In this document: positions 1-6,107 of the stretch, one piece after another
Layout of the letters: the number at the start of each line of letters is the position of its first letter
Position numbering within the stretch: position 1 is the stretch's first letter
Assembly: GCA_018224415.1 (NCBI GenBank)
Contig: JAGTUZ010000261.1
Coordinates: forward strand, 1-6,107
From: Bacteroidota bacterium
GTDB lineage: Bacteria > Bacteroidota > Ignavibacteria > SZUA-365
Length of the DNA stretch: 6,107 bases
Direction: 5' to 3'
The notes under the pieces: model-generated
What the model was told of the DNA's origin: nothing
Databases searched by the model: none
Seen by the model: only the letters and a program-made list of their open reading frames with translations
Position numbers and translations under genes: made by a program

Positions 1-871
1 ACAGCAGAACCTCAAAGAGGCGAAGCTCTCCGGCGACGCCGTATTCACCCCAGACGTCGAAGGAGTATTCCGTTCCATGCATGGCGCCTTGCGCCGTGAC
101 CAGGAAAGCGACCGGATCGAGGGGCCATGCATCGGAGAATTCAGGATTGCAGAGGTACGCGACCGCGAAGCGAAGACACTGATGAAGGGGTCTTGCGTAG
201 CGATCGTTGTCATAGAAATTGATATCCGTTGAATGCACATTGTCGAGCGCCACACCGAAACGCAACTCATCGTGGTCAGCGATCACGGGCAGCGGCGTGC
301 GACCAGCGAGGGAAAGGGAGATGTCCCAGCAGCTGCGCATCAGATCCTGTCGCTCACGGCCTTGGCTCGCGTTCGCTGACACATCGAAGCGATGCACCGA
401 CACCGCCGCCGCCAGGATATCGGACATCCTGTGCGCCAGGTGCAGGTCGGTTCGTTGGACAGCCCATTTCGATTGGATGGGGTACTCATTCCAACCCTCA
501 TACTCCGTCGTGTAGGCGTGATGACTCAGTGCAATACTCGTTTGCCATGCGGGGACATACAGCATGACAGCAGAGGACCAGGCGGAAGTCAGTTCCGTCT
601 CGAAATAGTCATTGTTGAATCCGTTTGAAAACGTCGCCTGGACGTTCTCCTGGAACGCCAGCGAAGCAGGATTCTGTTCGACGGCGGCGATACCACGTCC
701 CACTGCGGTGTACATCCCACCGAGGCGCACGATCTCCGCCTGACGCGGATACGAGAACTCCGCGAACTCACCGGGATACTGTGCCCGCAGGTTCGAGGCT
801 GCGAACGGGAAAAGCGTGAGCAATATCAAAACGGGGAAGCGGATGACATCCTTCCGTGTTGTGTCAGTCAA
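1..871 (-). CDS. PorV/PorQ-like outer-membrane barrel protein, second tandem copy (3' end beyond the left edge)
   Basis: About 290 residues are visible and the C-terminus lies outside the window. It is a clear paralogue of the adjacent upstream gene. Both share a block near residues 40-73 (SYP, AE-VRLGG-Y-AVGRG, N-A-LAFQ) resembling the N-terminal glycine/NPA-type motif of PorV/PorQ and FadL-like barrels. Both also share a later block (DELRFG, DN, DI, P-HQ, LDP, HG, YG--GE-RLFE), with roughly 40% identity by eye there. The frame is open but has no ATG. The first usable start after an in-frame stop is TTG at 871-869, overlapping the upstream stop as TATTGA. It gives a good signal peptide: Arg6/Lys7, a hydrophobic core at 12-25, and likely cleavage after Ala30 (NLRA/Q). 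A rival start, ATC at 844-842, is preceded by GGAAGG. The protein is probably exported and inserted in the outer membrane; its cargo or ligand is unknown. Family assignment is by motif only. Confidence 0.75.
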   Translation of the reverse strand, partial: MTDTTRKDVIRFPVLILLTLFPFAASNLRAQYPGEFAEFSYPRQAEIVRLGGMYTAVGRGIAAVEQNPASLAFQENVQATFSNGFNNDYFETELTSAWSSAVMLYVPAWQTSIALSHHAYTTEYEGWNEYPIQSKWAVQRTDLHLAHRMSDILAAAVSVHRFDVSANASQGRERQDLMRSCWDISLSLAGRTPLPVIADHDELRFGVALDNVHSTDINFYDNDRYARPLHQCLRFAVAYLCNPEFSDAWPLDPVAFLVTAQGAMHGTEYSFDVWGEYGVAGELRLFEVLL

Positions 872-1974
872 TACAGCGGCGCCCGCAGCTGCAGGCTCCA
901 GACCGGATCATCGACGGAAGAACGGTCACTGTATCGCCACTCATAAGCGTTATCTGTGTCCGCGTACCATTCCGTGCGCGCGAAGTCGAGCTGCAGGTGC
1001 ACGGGCATGCCGCCGCTCCACAGCCGGTGCAGGGGAAGATCGAGGCCGAAACCCCAGCGCAGTGCGGGGAGGCCGGGATCGTTGTAGCTGTAGGCCTGCC
1101 ATTCGAGGTTCTCCCATCCCGCACTGAGCATCAGGATTTCAAAGAGGCGGATTTCCCCGCCGATGCCGTACTGCGACCAGGTCCTGTACTCGTGGTCTCT
1201 TCCATGCAGCGAGCCCTCCAGCGTCAGCAGCGCGGCGAAGGGGTCGAGGTCCCACACGCGATCGTACCGTGGATTCCAGAAATATGAGGCGCCGAGACGG
1301 AACACCTGGTGGATCGGCTCGGCCTGCGCTTCGTCGATGTAGCGGATGTCGCTCGCGAAGATATTGTCGAAGGTCAGCCCGAAACGCAGTTCGTCCCTTT
1401 CGCGGCCGATGAACGACGCCGTCATTCTCGCATGCACGGACAGGGAAGCGTCCCACGCATCGGCCGTGGCCTCGTAGTCAGACCGCCAGGAGGGACGGAT
1501 GCGGGAATCGTAACGATGGGCGGCAAGACCGAGAGCGAGACCCTCAAGAAGAGCCGTAGCGGTGTGTACGCTGAGTCGAGTATTCCGGATATCATAGACG
1601 TAGAGGCCGTCATCATAGGACTTGAAGGAGGTCGTGAAATCATCGATCAGATATCCGACACCCACGGTGGTGTTCCAGCCAGGGATCGGCGCGCTGACCA
1701 CGACGTCGGAAGCCATGTCGTACTCCACCCCGGGGAACGGGGCGCTTCGACCGCTGGAGAACAGCACCTGCACCTCCGGCTGGAAGGCCAGCGCCGCGGA
1801 ATTGACGTGCGCCGCCGCCGCGCCGCGTCCCACCGCGACATACTGTCCGCCGAGCCGGACCGCCTCGGCATAATGCGGATAGCTCATTTCCAGGAACAAC
1901 ATGTTGTTCTGCGCACTCAGCGAAACGGCGCCGCAGAGCAGCGTGACAAGGAAGAGAGGGAGGGCACGCGGCAT
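868..1974 (-). CDS. PorV/PorQ-like outer-membrane barrel protein, first tandem copy
   Basis: This 368-residue protein has a signal peptide (Arg3, hydrophobic core 4-20, probable cleavage after Ala21 in SLSA/QN). The mature N-terminus carries AEAVRLGG-YVAVGRG and N-AALAF at residues 36-64, resembling the conserved opening of PorV/PorQ and FadL-type barrels. The rest alternates amphipathic strands with polar, aromatic-rich turns, and the chain ends in LQLRAPLY, a plausible final beta strand. Length is near that of PorV (about 390 residues). The reading frame stays open another 94 codons upstream, but that extension has no exported-protein character. ATG 1974-1972 is chosen because AGAGG lies 4 bases upstream and the signal peptide starts there. 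The downstream paralogue overlaps this gene's stop, so the two are probably co-transcribed and translationally coupled. PorV is the T9SS outer-membrane shuttle; whether this protein does that job, or is a general porin or transporter, cannot be decided here. Confidence 0.85.
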   Translation of the reverse strand: MPRALPLFLVTLLCGAVSLSAQNNMLFLEMSYPHYAEAVRLGGQYVAVGRGAAAAHVNSAALAFQPEVQVLFSSGRSAPFPGVEYDMASDVVVSAPIPGWNTTVGVGYLIDDFTTSFKSYDDGLYVYDIRNTRLSVHTATALLEGLALGLAAHRYDSRIRPSWRSDYEATADAWDASLSVHARMTASFIGRERDELRFGLTFDNIFASDIRYIDEAQAEPIHQVFRLGASYFWNPRYDRVWDLDPFAALLTLEGSLHGRDHEYRTWSQYGIGGEIRLFEILMLSAGWENLEWQAYSYNDPGLPALRWGFGLDLPLHRLWSGGMPVHLQLDFARTEWYADTDNAYEWRYSDRSSVDDPVWSLQLRAPLY

Positions 1975-1978
1975 GTCG

Positions 1979-1983
1979 CCTCT
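1979..1983 (-). promoter_or_regulatory. Ribosome binding site of the first PorV-like gene
   Basis: AGAGG on the minus strand lies 4 bases before ATG 1974-1972. It decides the start of the first PorV-like gene against the 94-codon longer open frame. Confidence 0.55.
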
Positions 1984-1995
1984 ATTGCTGATAAT

Positions 1996-2008
1996 AGAAT
2001 CTGATTCT
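1996..2008. promoter_or_regulatory. 13-bp perfect palindrome, candidate operator
   Basis: AGAATC and GATTCT are 6-bp inverted arms around one central base. The site lies 22 bases upstream of the PorV-like ATG and abuts the TATTAT motif, a position where a bound repressor would block the minus-strand promoter. No regulator gene is in the window and only one copy was noticed, so the role is inference. Confidence 0.25.
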
Positions 2009-2082
2009 GCAATAACAGAAAAAACACGTTTGCGGGAAAATGCAAAAATCCGTACCCCGGCATGTGGACGCGGAAATACAAA

Positions 2083-2111
2083 GGTCCCATGCAGTGCTTT
2101 TGCATGGGACC
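2083..2111 (-). terminator. Perfect 11-bp hairpin with a T-rich tail on the minus strand
   Basis: GGTCCCATGCA pairs exactly with TGCATGGGACC across a 7-base loop. Read on the minus strand, the stem is followed at once by TTTGTATTT, the layout of an intrinsic terminator with an imperfect T tract. On the plus strand no T run follows. It sits about 110 bases upstream of the PorV-like start and no complete minus-strand gene ends before it. It could therefore be an attenuator in the leader of the PorV-like operon, the terminator of a short RNA or a lost gene, or a structured operator. Confidence 0.45.
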
Positions 2112-2349
2112 ATCGGAGAGGCTGCGCTGAGATGTGCTCCGGGGAACGTGCCGCCCGGGATCGCCCGTGGCTCAGCGCCGGCCGCGGTGAGCTGCGCGTA
2201 GAGATCCGCCAGATGGCTGTCGGAGAACACGCCGCGCGAATCTTCCCCGGCGGCAAGGAACGTCGCGATAGCGGCAGGAAATGTCGAATTATCTATTCCG
2301 GATGAAACAATCTTTTGTCTTCATCGTAGGCGGGAACCCATCACCATCC

Positions 2350-2354
2350 GGGAG
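2350..2354 (+). promoter_or_regulatory. Ribosome binding site of the TonB-receptor-like gene
   Basis: GGGAG lies 7 bases before ATG 2362. It favours that start over in-frame ATGs at 2281 and 2302, because only 2362 gives a normal signal peptide at the N-terminus. ATG 2281 also has a purine-rich GGCAGGAA before it, so some doubt remains. Confidence 0.6.
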
Positions 2355-2361
2355 ACGAGAA

Positions 2362-4791
2362 ATGAAACGTCTATGCTGCCATGTCGCCACCCTGCTTTGC
2401 GCCATACTCGTGCTCGTGCAATCCGCCGGGGCAAACACCGGGCAGAGAGGCCCGTTCATCAAGGGCGTCGTTGTCGACGCGAAAAACAATGCCCCGCTCG
2501 TCTACGCGAATATCGTGCTGCGCGACAGCGAGACGCAGGACTTCGTTGCATCAACCTACAGCGGGGAGACGGGAGAATTCCTTCTCGCAGCGGTTCCGAA
2601 AGGACGTTATATCCTCACGGTCAGCTATATCGGCTACACGAAAATGGATGTCCCGGATATTTCCGTCGCAGAAGAGTCAAAACTGCTTGATCTCGGTGTG
2701 GTCGGCATGGCGGAGACAGCGGTTGAGGTCGGCGAGGTGACGGTGGACGCGCAGCGCGCGCCGGAGGAATTCCACCTCGACAAGAAGGTCATCAACGTGG
2801 GACAGTCCCTGCACGCGCAAGGCGGCAGCGCGCTGGACGTGCTGCGCGAACAGCCATCGGTGCGCGTGGATGAAAATGAAAACGTCACGCTGCGCGGCAG
2901 CGCGAATTTCACCATACTGGTCAACGGTCGCCCGGGTCCGTTCCAGGGATCCGACGCCCTCCGGCAGATCCCTGCCAATCTCATCGAGAGCATTGAGCTG
3001 ATGACCAACCCTTCCGCGAAATACGAGGCGGAGGGTTCGGCGGGTATCATCAACATCGTCTTGAAAAAGGAAGAGAATTACAGCACCAGCGGTATCGTGA
3101 ATATCGGCGCGGGCACGCGCGACAAGTACAACGCCGACGTCACGGTGACGCGAAACCTCGGCGCTACCAGGATCACGGGCGGAGCCGATTACCGGAAATC
3201 CACCACCCACCAGGTGCAGGACGTGGACCGGCTCACAAGCACGCCGATGGGGGATGTGACAAACAATTCGGATTTCCGCCGTCGCGATATCCGCGACCAG
3301 TACACGCTGCGGATGGGCGTGGACCATGAGTTCGCAGGTGGAGGTGCGTTGTCGATCAATGCCAATTTGGGGCAGGTGAAGGTCCCGCGCAGCTTCACAT
3401 TCGACATCCATAACGTCTCACCCACACAGGATCTGTACCAGGTAATCCGCGACACCCGGGATCTGACGGCGAACTATTTTTCGCCCACTCTTTTCTACAA
3501 GCACAGCTTCGTGCCGGGTCGCAGAAGTCTGACGGTGGAGGGGACGTACACGCGGGTGAAAATCCCGTTCATCCAGAAGATGCGGGAATACACAAGCAAC
3601 GCCACATTCACAGCGTTGGAATCCGAGCCTGTATCGACAGATCAGGATTCCGACATTGGCAGGCATGAAGTTCGGATGAATATGAACTACGCGGACAAGG
3701 TGTCGGAAACGGCAAGCCTGGAAGCCGGACTGCAGTCCGACTACTCGATTCGGAATTATGACGTGGAATATCGCAACTATGACTGGATCAACGAGACCTG
3801 GGTGTCGAATGACGAGCTGAGCAACATTTATAGTTTGACGAACTGGGTGCACGGGGCATTCCTGACCTGGGCCGACGTACTCGGGGAATTCCAGTACCAG
3901 TTGGGTCTGCGTGCGGAATACATGGACCGTCTGCTGATGCAGAAAACCCTCGTGGAGGACTTTGCCTACGACAAGCTCGACTGGTTCCCGAGTTTCAGCC
4001 TCGCGCGGAAGATCGGCGAGCACCAGTTACAGCTGAGCTACAGCCGCCGCATTAACCGGCCGAACGAGAACCTGCTCAATCCCTTCCCATTCTATTCCGA
4101 TCGTTATCTCGTCAGCGCGGGCAATTCGCGGTTGCTTCCCGAGTACACGCATTCGCTCGAACTGAACTACCAGAAGATATTCGGCGGAGTGTACGTCTCC
4201 GTGCAGACCTACGGACGCTTCTCCGCCAATTCGATATGGCAGTCAATGTCCGCCGACAGCACCGGACGCATGTTCAGTACCTTCGGCAACTTCGCGGAGT
4301 CGTCGAACGTGGGAGCGGAGATCTCTGCCAGCTGGCGTCCCATCGCCTGGTTGCGTCTCGATCCGAACGTGAACCTCTTCAATTACGCCGTCGACGGCGA
4401 GGCCCTCGGCGTGAATCTTGACCAGCAGGCCTTCACCTGGACGGCGCGCCTGAGCGCCACCTGTACCTTCGGTCCGTCCACGCGCCTGCAGGCCACGGGC
4501 ATGTATCTCAGCCGACGCATCGGGCCGCAGACAGAGACCGATCCGACGTTCTATCTCAGCGTCTCCGCGCGGCAGGAATTCCTCGACCGCCGCTTTGCCC
4601 TTACCCTGCAAGCGCAGAACCTCCTGCGCAGCGCTTGGGTCGATGTCACTTCCACCGGACCCAACTTCTCGAACAGCTCCCTGATCAAGCCCGAAGTGCC
4701 CATCGTCAACCTCACGCTCACCTACAATTTCAACAACTACCAGCCCACCCGCCGTCCCGGCCAAGGTCCGGAAGTCAACATGGGGATGTGA
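2362..4791 (+). CDS. TonB-receptor-like outer-membrane beta-barrel protein with carboxypeptidase-like regulatory domain
   Basis: This 809-residue protein begins with a signal peptide (Lys2/Arg3, hydrophobic core about 8-20, cleavage near residues 24-25). A carboxypeptidase D regulatory-like beta-sandwich follows at about 33-115 (IKGVVVDAKNNAPLVYANI, GEFLL-VPKGRYILTVSYIGY). Residues about 140-236 form a TonB-type plug (ALDVLREQPSV, V-LRG, ILVNGRP, IPANLIESIELMTNPSAKYEAEGSAGIINI). The rest, about 243-790, is a barrel of amphipathic strands closing with VNLTLTYNF. The layout matches the Bacteroidota outer membrane beta-barrel family (OMP_b-brl_3 type) rather than SusC: no SusD partner is adjacent and the length is shorter. 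Such proteins sit in the outer membrane and are thought to take up or bind unknown ligands with TonB energy. After the last strand comes a hydrophilic tail of 16 residues or more, rich in Pro/Arg/Gly, instead of a terminal aromatic. It is transcribed alone and converges on the next gene. Confidence 0.92.
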   Translation: MKRLCCHVATLLCAILVLVQSAGANTGQRGPFIKGVVVDAKNNAPLVYANIVLRDSETQDFVASTYSGETGEFLLAAVPKGRYILTVSYIGYTKMDVPDISVAEESKLLDLGVVGMAETAVEVGEVTVDAQRAPEEFHLDKKVINVGQSLHAQGGSALDVLREQPSVRVDENENVTLRGSANFTILVNGRPGPFQGSDALRQIPANLIESIELMTNPSAKYEAEGSAGIINIVLKKEENYSTSGIVNIGAGTRDKYNADVTVTRNLGATRITGGADYRKSTTHQVQDVDRLTSTPMGDVTNNSDFRRRDIRDQYTLRMGVDHEFAGGGALSINANLGQVKVPRSFTFDIHNVSPTQDLYQVIRDTRDLTANYFSPTLFYKHSFVPGRRSLTVEGTYTRVKIPFIQKMREYTSNATFTALESEPVSTDQDSDIGRHEVRMNMNYADKVSETASLEAGLQSDYSIRNYDVEYRNYDWINETWVSNDELSNIYSLTNWVHGAFLTWADVLGEFQYQLGLRAEYMDRLLMQKTLVEDFAYDKLDWFPSFSLARKIGEHQLQLSYSRRINRPNENLLNPFPFYSDRYLVSAGNSRLLPEYTHSLELNYQKIFGGVYVSVQTYGRFSANSIWQSMSADSTGRMFSTFGNFAESSNVGAEISASWRPIAWLRLDPNVNLFNYAVDGEALGVNLDQQAFTWTARLSATCTFGPSTRLQATGMYLSRRIGPQTETDPTFYLSVSARQEFLDRRFALTLQAQNLLRSAWVDVTSTGPNFSNSSLIKPEVPIVNLTLTYNFNNYQPTRRPGQGPEVNMGM

Positions 4792-4817
4792 GCAGGGCGC
4801 TGGCAGGCCGGGGCGAA

Positions 4818-5477
4818 TCACCGGAAATGGCCGAATCCCCAGGTGTAGCCAACCGACACGATCACCAGCACATCGCGGGCGAGAAATGAAGGTCCCCCCG
4901 GAGTCGATGCCGCATAGGTATCCGCGAGTGCGGGTTGCCAGGCGGCCTCCGCTCCGAGCAGAATGCCGCTGTCAAAGGAGAGGCGCACGCCGCCACCAAT
5001 GAGGACGAAAGGCACAGCGGTGCGCATCCCTTCCGTGCCTTCGATGAAATTGAAGCGCTCGTGAAAACCGAACTGCACCATCGTTTCGAGGGGCACGGTG
5101 AAACCGGCGCCGGTGAGGAGGTGGGGACGCAGGCGTCCGCGCAGCGGCATCCATCGCAGCACCGCGGCGGCATCGATCCGTCGATGGCGGTGTTCCTCGA
5201 CCAGCTGTTGGCGGAAATACCGTTCGACGCCTCCTTCACGCCATGCAGCTTCCAGTGATAAAGATATTCCTGTCGGAAAAGCGTATTCCACGGCGGCTCC
5301 CAGCGACAGCCCGCCTCGCGCGGCATGCTCGAGATTCTCCGATGATGGTTCGACCTCGCCGCCGGCCTGCACGAGTCCGCCGTCGAGACGCAGCAGCCAT
5401 TGCGCGTGCGTGAAGGCCGGAGTGGCCAGAATCGCGATGATGATGATGTGGAAGGGAAGAAAACGAAATCCTGTCAT
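4818..5477 (-). CDS. Small exported outer-membrane beta-barrel protein
   Basis: This 219-residue protein starts with a strong signal peptide (Arg5, core FHIIIIAILATPAF at 9-22, likely cleavage after Ala25 in FTHA/QW). The mature part shows alternating strands separated by Gly- and charge-rich turns: LRLDGGLVQAGG, LSLGAAVEYAFPTGISLSLEAAW, RPHLLTGAGFTVPLE, AVPFVLIGGGVRLSF, GILLGAEAAW, and a last strand VLVIVSVGYTWGF. This fits an eight-stranded OmpA/OmpX-like barrel, the usual size of the beta-barrel domain protein families common in Bacteroidota. ATG 5477-5475 begins only 7 bases after the stop of the CotH-like gene with no clear Shine-Dalgarno, so translation is probably coupled to it. The frame extends 141 codons further upstream, but that is a shadow of the CotH-like gene. 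Its function is unknown. Co-expression with a secreted CotH-like protein suggests a surface role. Confidence 0.85.
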   Translation of the reverse strand: MTGFRFLPFHIIIIAILATPAFTHAQWLLRLDGGLVQAGGEVEPSSENLEHAARGGLSLGAAVEYAFPTGISLSLEAAWREGGVERYFRQQLVEEHRHRRIDAAAVLRWMPLRGRLRPHLLTGAGFTVPLETMVQFGFHERFNFIEGTEGMRTAVPFVLIGGGVRLSFDSGILLGAEAAWQPALADTYAASTPGGPSFLARDVLVIVSVGYTWGFGHFR

Positions 5478-5484
5478 GGCGGAC

Positions 5485-6107
5485 TCACTGGCTGATGAGT
5501 ATCGTGCGTGTTTCGACGATGCGGGGACCGACGTGCAGGCGGAGGAGATAACATCCGGCGGGCAATCCGCGTGCGTCGAGCTGCACCGTGTGGGCACCGA
5601 TGCCGACCACACCGGCTTCGCGCCGCAGCCGTTCGCGTCCGAGCAGGTCGCTGATGGTGACTGTGACGTGGCCGTACATGCCGAGCGTGAATGCCAGCGT
5701 GAACGCGCCGCGCGCGGGCTGTGGCGCGACACCGTCGATGGTGTGCAATGGGCTGCGTTCGGGGTCGGGACGCCAGTCGGCGATTCCGGCGATGTGCGTG
5801 TCCATCCAATCGATGCGGTCACGAAGCCAGGTCTTGAGAAAATGCAATTCCTCCGCGACGCTGCGGCTTTCCCAGGCATCCATCCACACATAGGTGTCAT
5901 GCAGCCGCCACAAGGCGTGATCGCGTGCGAGGGCGGGCGCGATGGAGGTGGAGACGGAGTCGATCCAGTACCCCAGTCGCGCCGTCGACAGCAATCCCGT
6001 GCGAAGGGAGAACCAGCGCCGCTCGAGACGATGGACGAAGGCCGTATCGGCGAGCAGCACCTTCCACCAGAAGGGGACGCGGTTGCGGTGGATGCGCCAG
6101 CCCTCGG
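5485..6107 (-). CDS. CotH-kinase-like protein with T9SS C-terminal sorting domain (5' end beyond the right edge)
   Basis: Only the last 206 residues are in the window. Visible residues 1-107 match the C-terminal part of CotH kinase-family proteins: VPFWWKVLLAD--F, LERRW--LR, LLS, the ID--- helix, SVAEEL-FLKTWL and RIDWMD. CotH proteins are atypical secreted kinases; the founding member phosphorylates spore-coat proteins in Bacillus. The catalytic motifs lie upstream of the visible part, so activity cannot be judged. A short linker of about 25 residues rich in Pro leads to a domain at about 131-206 (GAFTLAF, HVTVTISDLLGRE, GAHTVQLDARGLPAGCYLLRL, TRTILISQ). This has the form of the type A sorting signal (TIGR04183) that sends proteins through the type IX system and anchors or releases them at the surface. 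The gene is open to the edge with no start in view. It precedes, and is probably co-transcribed with, the small barrel gene. Confidence 0.85.
   Translation of the reverse strand, partial: EGWRIHRNRVPFWWKVLLADTAFVHRLERRWFSLRTGLLSTARLGYWIDSVSTSIAPALARDHALWRLHDTYVWMDAWESRSVAEELHFLKTWLRDRIDWMDTHIAGIADWRPDPERSPLHTIDGVAPQPARGAFTLAFTLGMYGHVTVTISDLLGRERLRREAGVVGIGAHTVQLDARGLPAGCYLLRLHVGPRIVETRTILISQ

Larger units (their letters stand above)
1975..2361. other. Divergent intergenic region
   Basis: These 387 bases separate two divergently transcribed envelope genes, so promoters for both should lie here. The part next to the PorV-like gene (about 1981-2050) is clearly AT-rich against GC-rich surroundings and contains TATTAT on the minus strand (1996-1991), a possible -10-like element. 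I could not find a convincing -35 partner or a Bacteroidota TAnnTTTG/TTTG pair on either strand. The region also holds the hairpin at 2083-2111 and the palindrome at 1996-2008. No gene is supported. The plus frame is open from 2281, but its N-terminal extension does not look like a signal peptide. Several other frames are open only because the DNA is GC-rich. Confidence 0.7.

Noticed and set aside
1309..2004. 231-codon plus-strand open frame
   Set aside because: It lies antisense to the first PorV-like gene, has a composition typical of a shadow frame, and shows no domain or signal peptide.
1985..2320. Minus-strand open frame whose upstream half reads like protein (GIDNSTFPAAIATFLAAGED, then FSDSHLADLYAQLTAAG)
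   Set aside because: There is no ATG before it and no Shine-Dalgarno at the GTG at 2230. The composition turns unnatural after the hairpin and no family is recognised. It could be a relic of a lost gene, but an open frame of this length is expected by chance in GC-rich DNA.
2281..2361. Longer start for the TonB-receptor-like protein (27 extra residues)
   Set aside because: The extension adds a non-signal segment before a normal signal peptide, and ATG 2362 has a well-placed GGGAG.
2677..3411. 244-codon minus-strand open frame, and a similar one at 3418-4023
   Set aside because: Both are antisense to the well-supported TonB-receptor-like gene and rich in His/Arg/Val, as expected for shadows of GC-rich codons.
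4792..4817. Bidirectional terminator between the convergent genes
   Set aside because: The 26 bases are GC-rich with only 4-bp scattered complementarities and no T run on either strand. No intrinsic terminator can be supported.
5478..5900. 141-codon upstream extension of the small barrel gene
   Set aside because: It overlaps the CotH/T9SS gene in another frame, is Ser/Arg/Cys-rich, and would bury an excellent signal peptide in the middle of a protein.
1..6107. tRNA, rRNA, CRISPR array, insertion sequence or attachment site
   Set aside because: No cloverleaf, spaced repeat series, transposase-like frame or terminal inverted repeat was seen on either strand.

Overview
The window comes from a high-GC member of the Bacteroidota/Chlorobi (FCB) group; a precise genus cannot be read from it. 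Two observations support this. One gene product ends in a type IX secretion system (T9SS) C-terminal sorting domain, and another is a large outer-membrane barrel with the Bacteroidota layout of carboxypeptidase-like regulatory domain, plug and barrel. The GC-rich coding sequence suggests one of the high-GC lineages rather than a Bacteroides or Flavobacterium type; that last point is inference.

Layout, left to right. Positions 1-1974 hold two minus-strand genes, read right to left. They are tandem paralogues encoding PorV/PorQ-like outer-membrane barrel proteins. The first (868-1974) is complete. The second (871 down to 1) overlaps its stop codon and runs off the left edge. Positions 1975-2361 are a divergent intergenic region of about 390 bp. 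It carries a perfect 11-bp hairpin followed by a T-rich run on the minus strand, and a 13-bp palindrome close to the PorV-like start. Positions 2362-4791 (plus) encode an 809-residue TonB-receptor-like outer-membrane protein. It converges, with 26 bp between the stop codons, on a minus-strand pair: a 219-residue exported barrel protein (4818-5477) lying directly downstream of the C-terminal part of a CotH-kinase-like protein with a T9SS sorting domain (5485 to the right edge).

All five genes appear to encode exported or cell-envelope proteins, and no cytoplasmic enzyme, RNA gene, mobile element or CRISPR array was seen. The minus-strand genes form two probable operons: CotH/T9SS cargo plus small barrel, and the PorV-like pair. 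The PorV-like proteins and the T9SS cargo could be linked, because PorV is the outer-membrane shuttle of T9SS, but nothing here proves that these paralogues serve the secretion system. I found no clear new defence or mobile system. The best leads are the hairpin in the divergent leader, the unusual start of the second PorV-like gene, and the CotH-T9SS fusion with its partner barrel.
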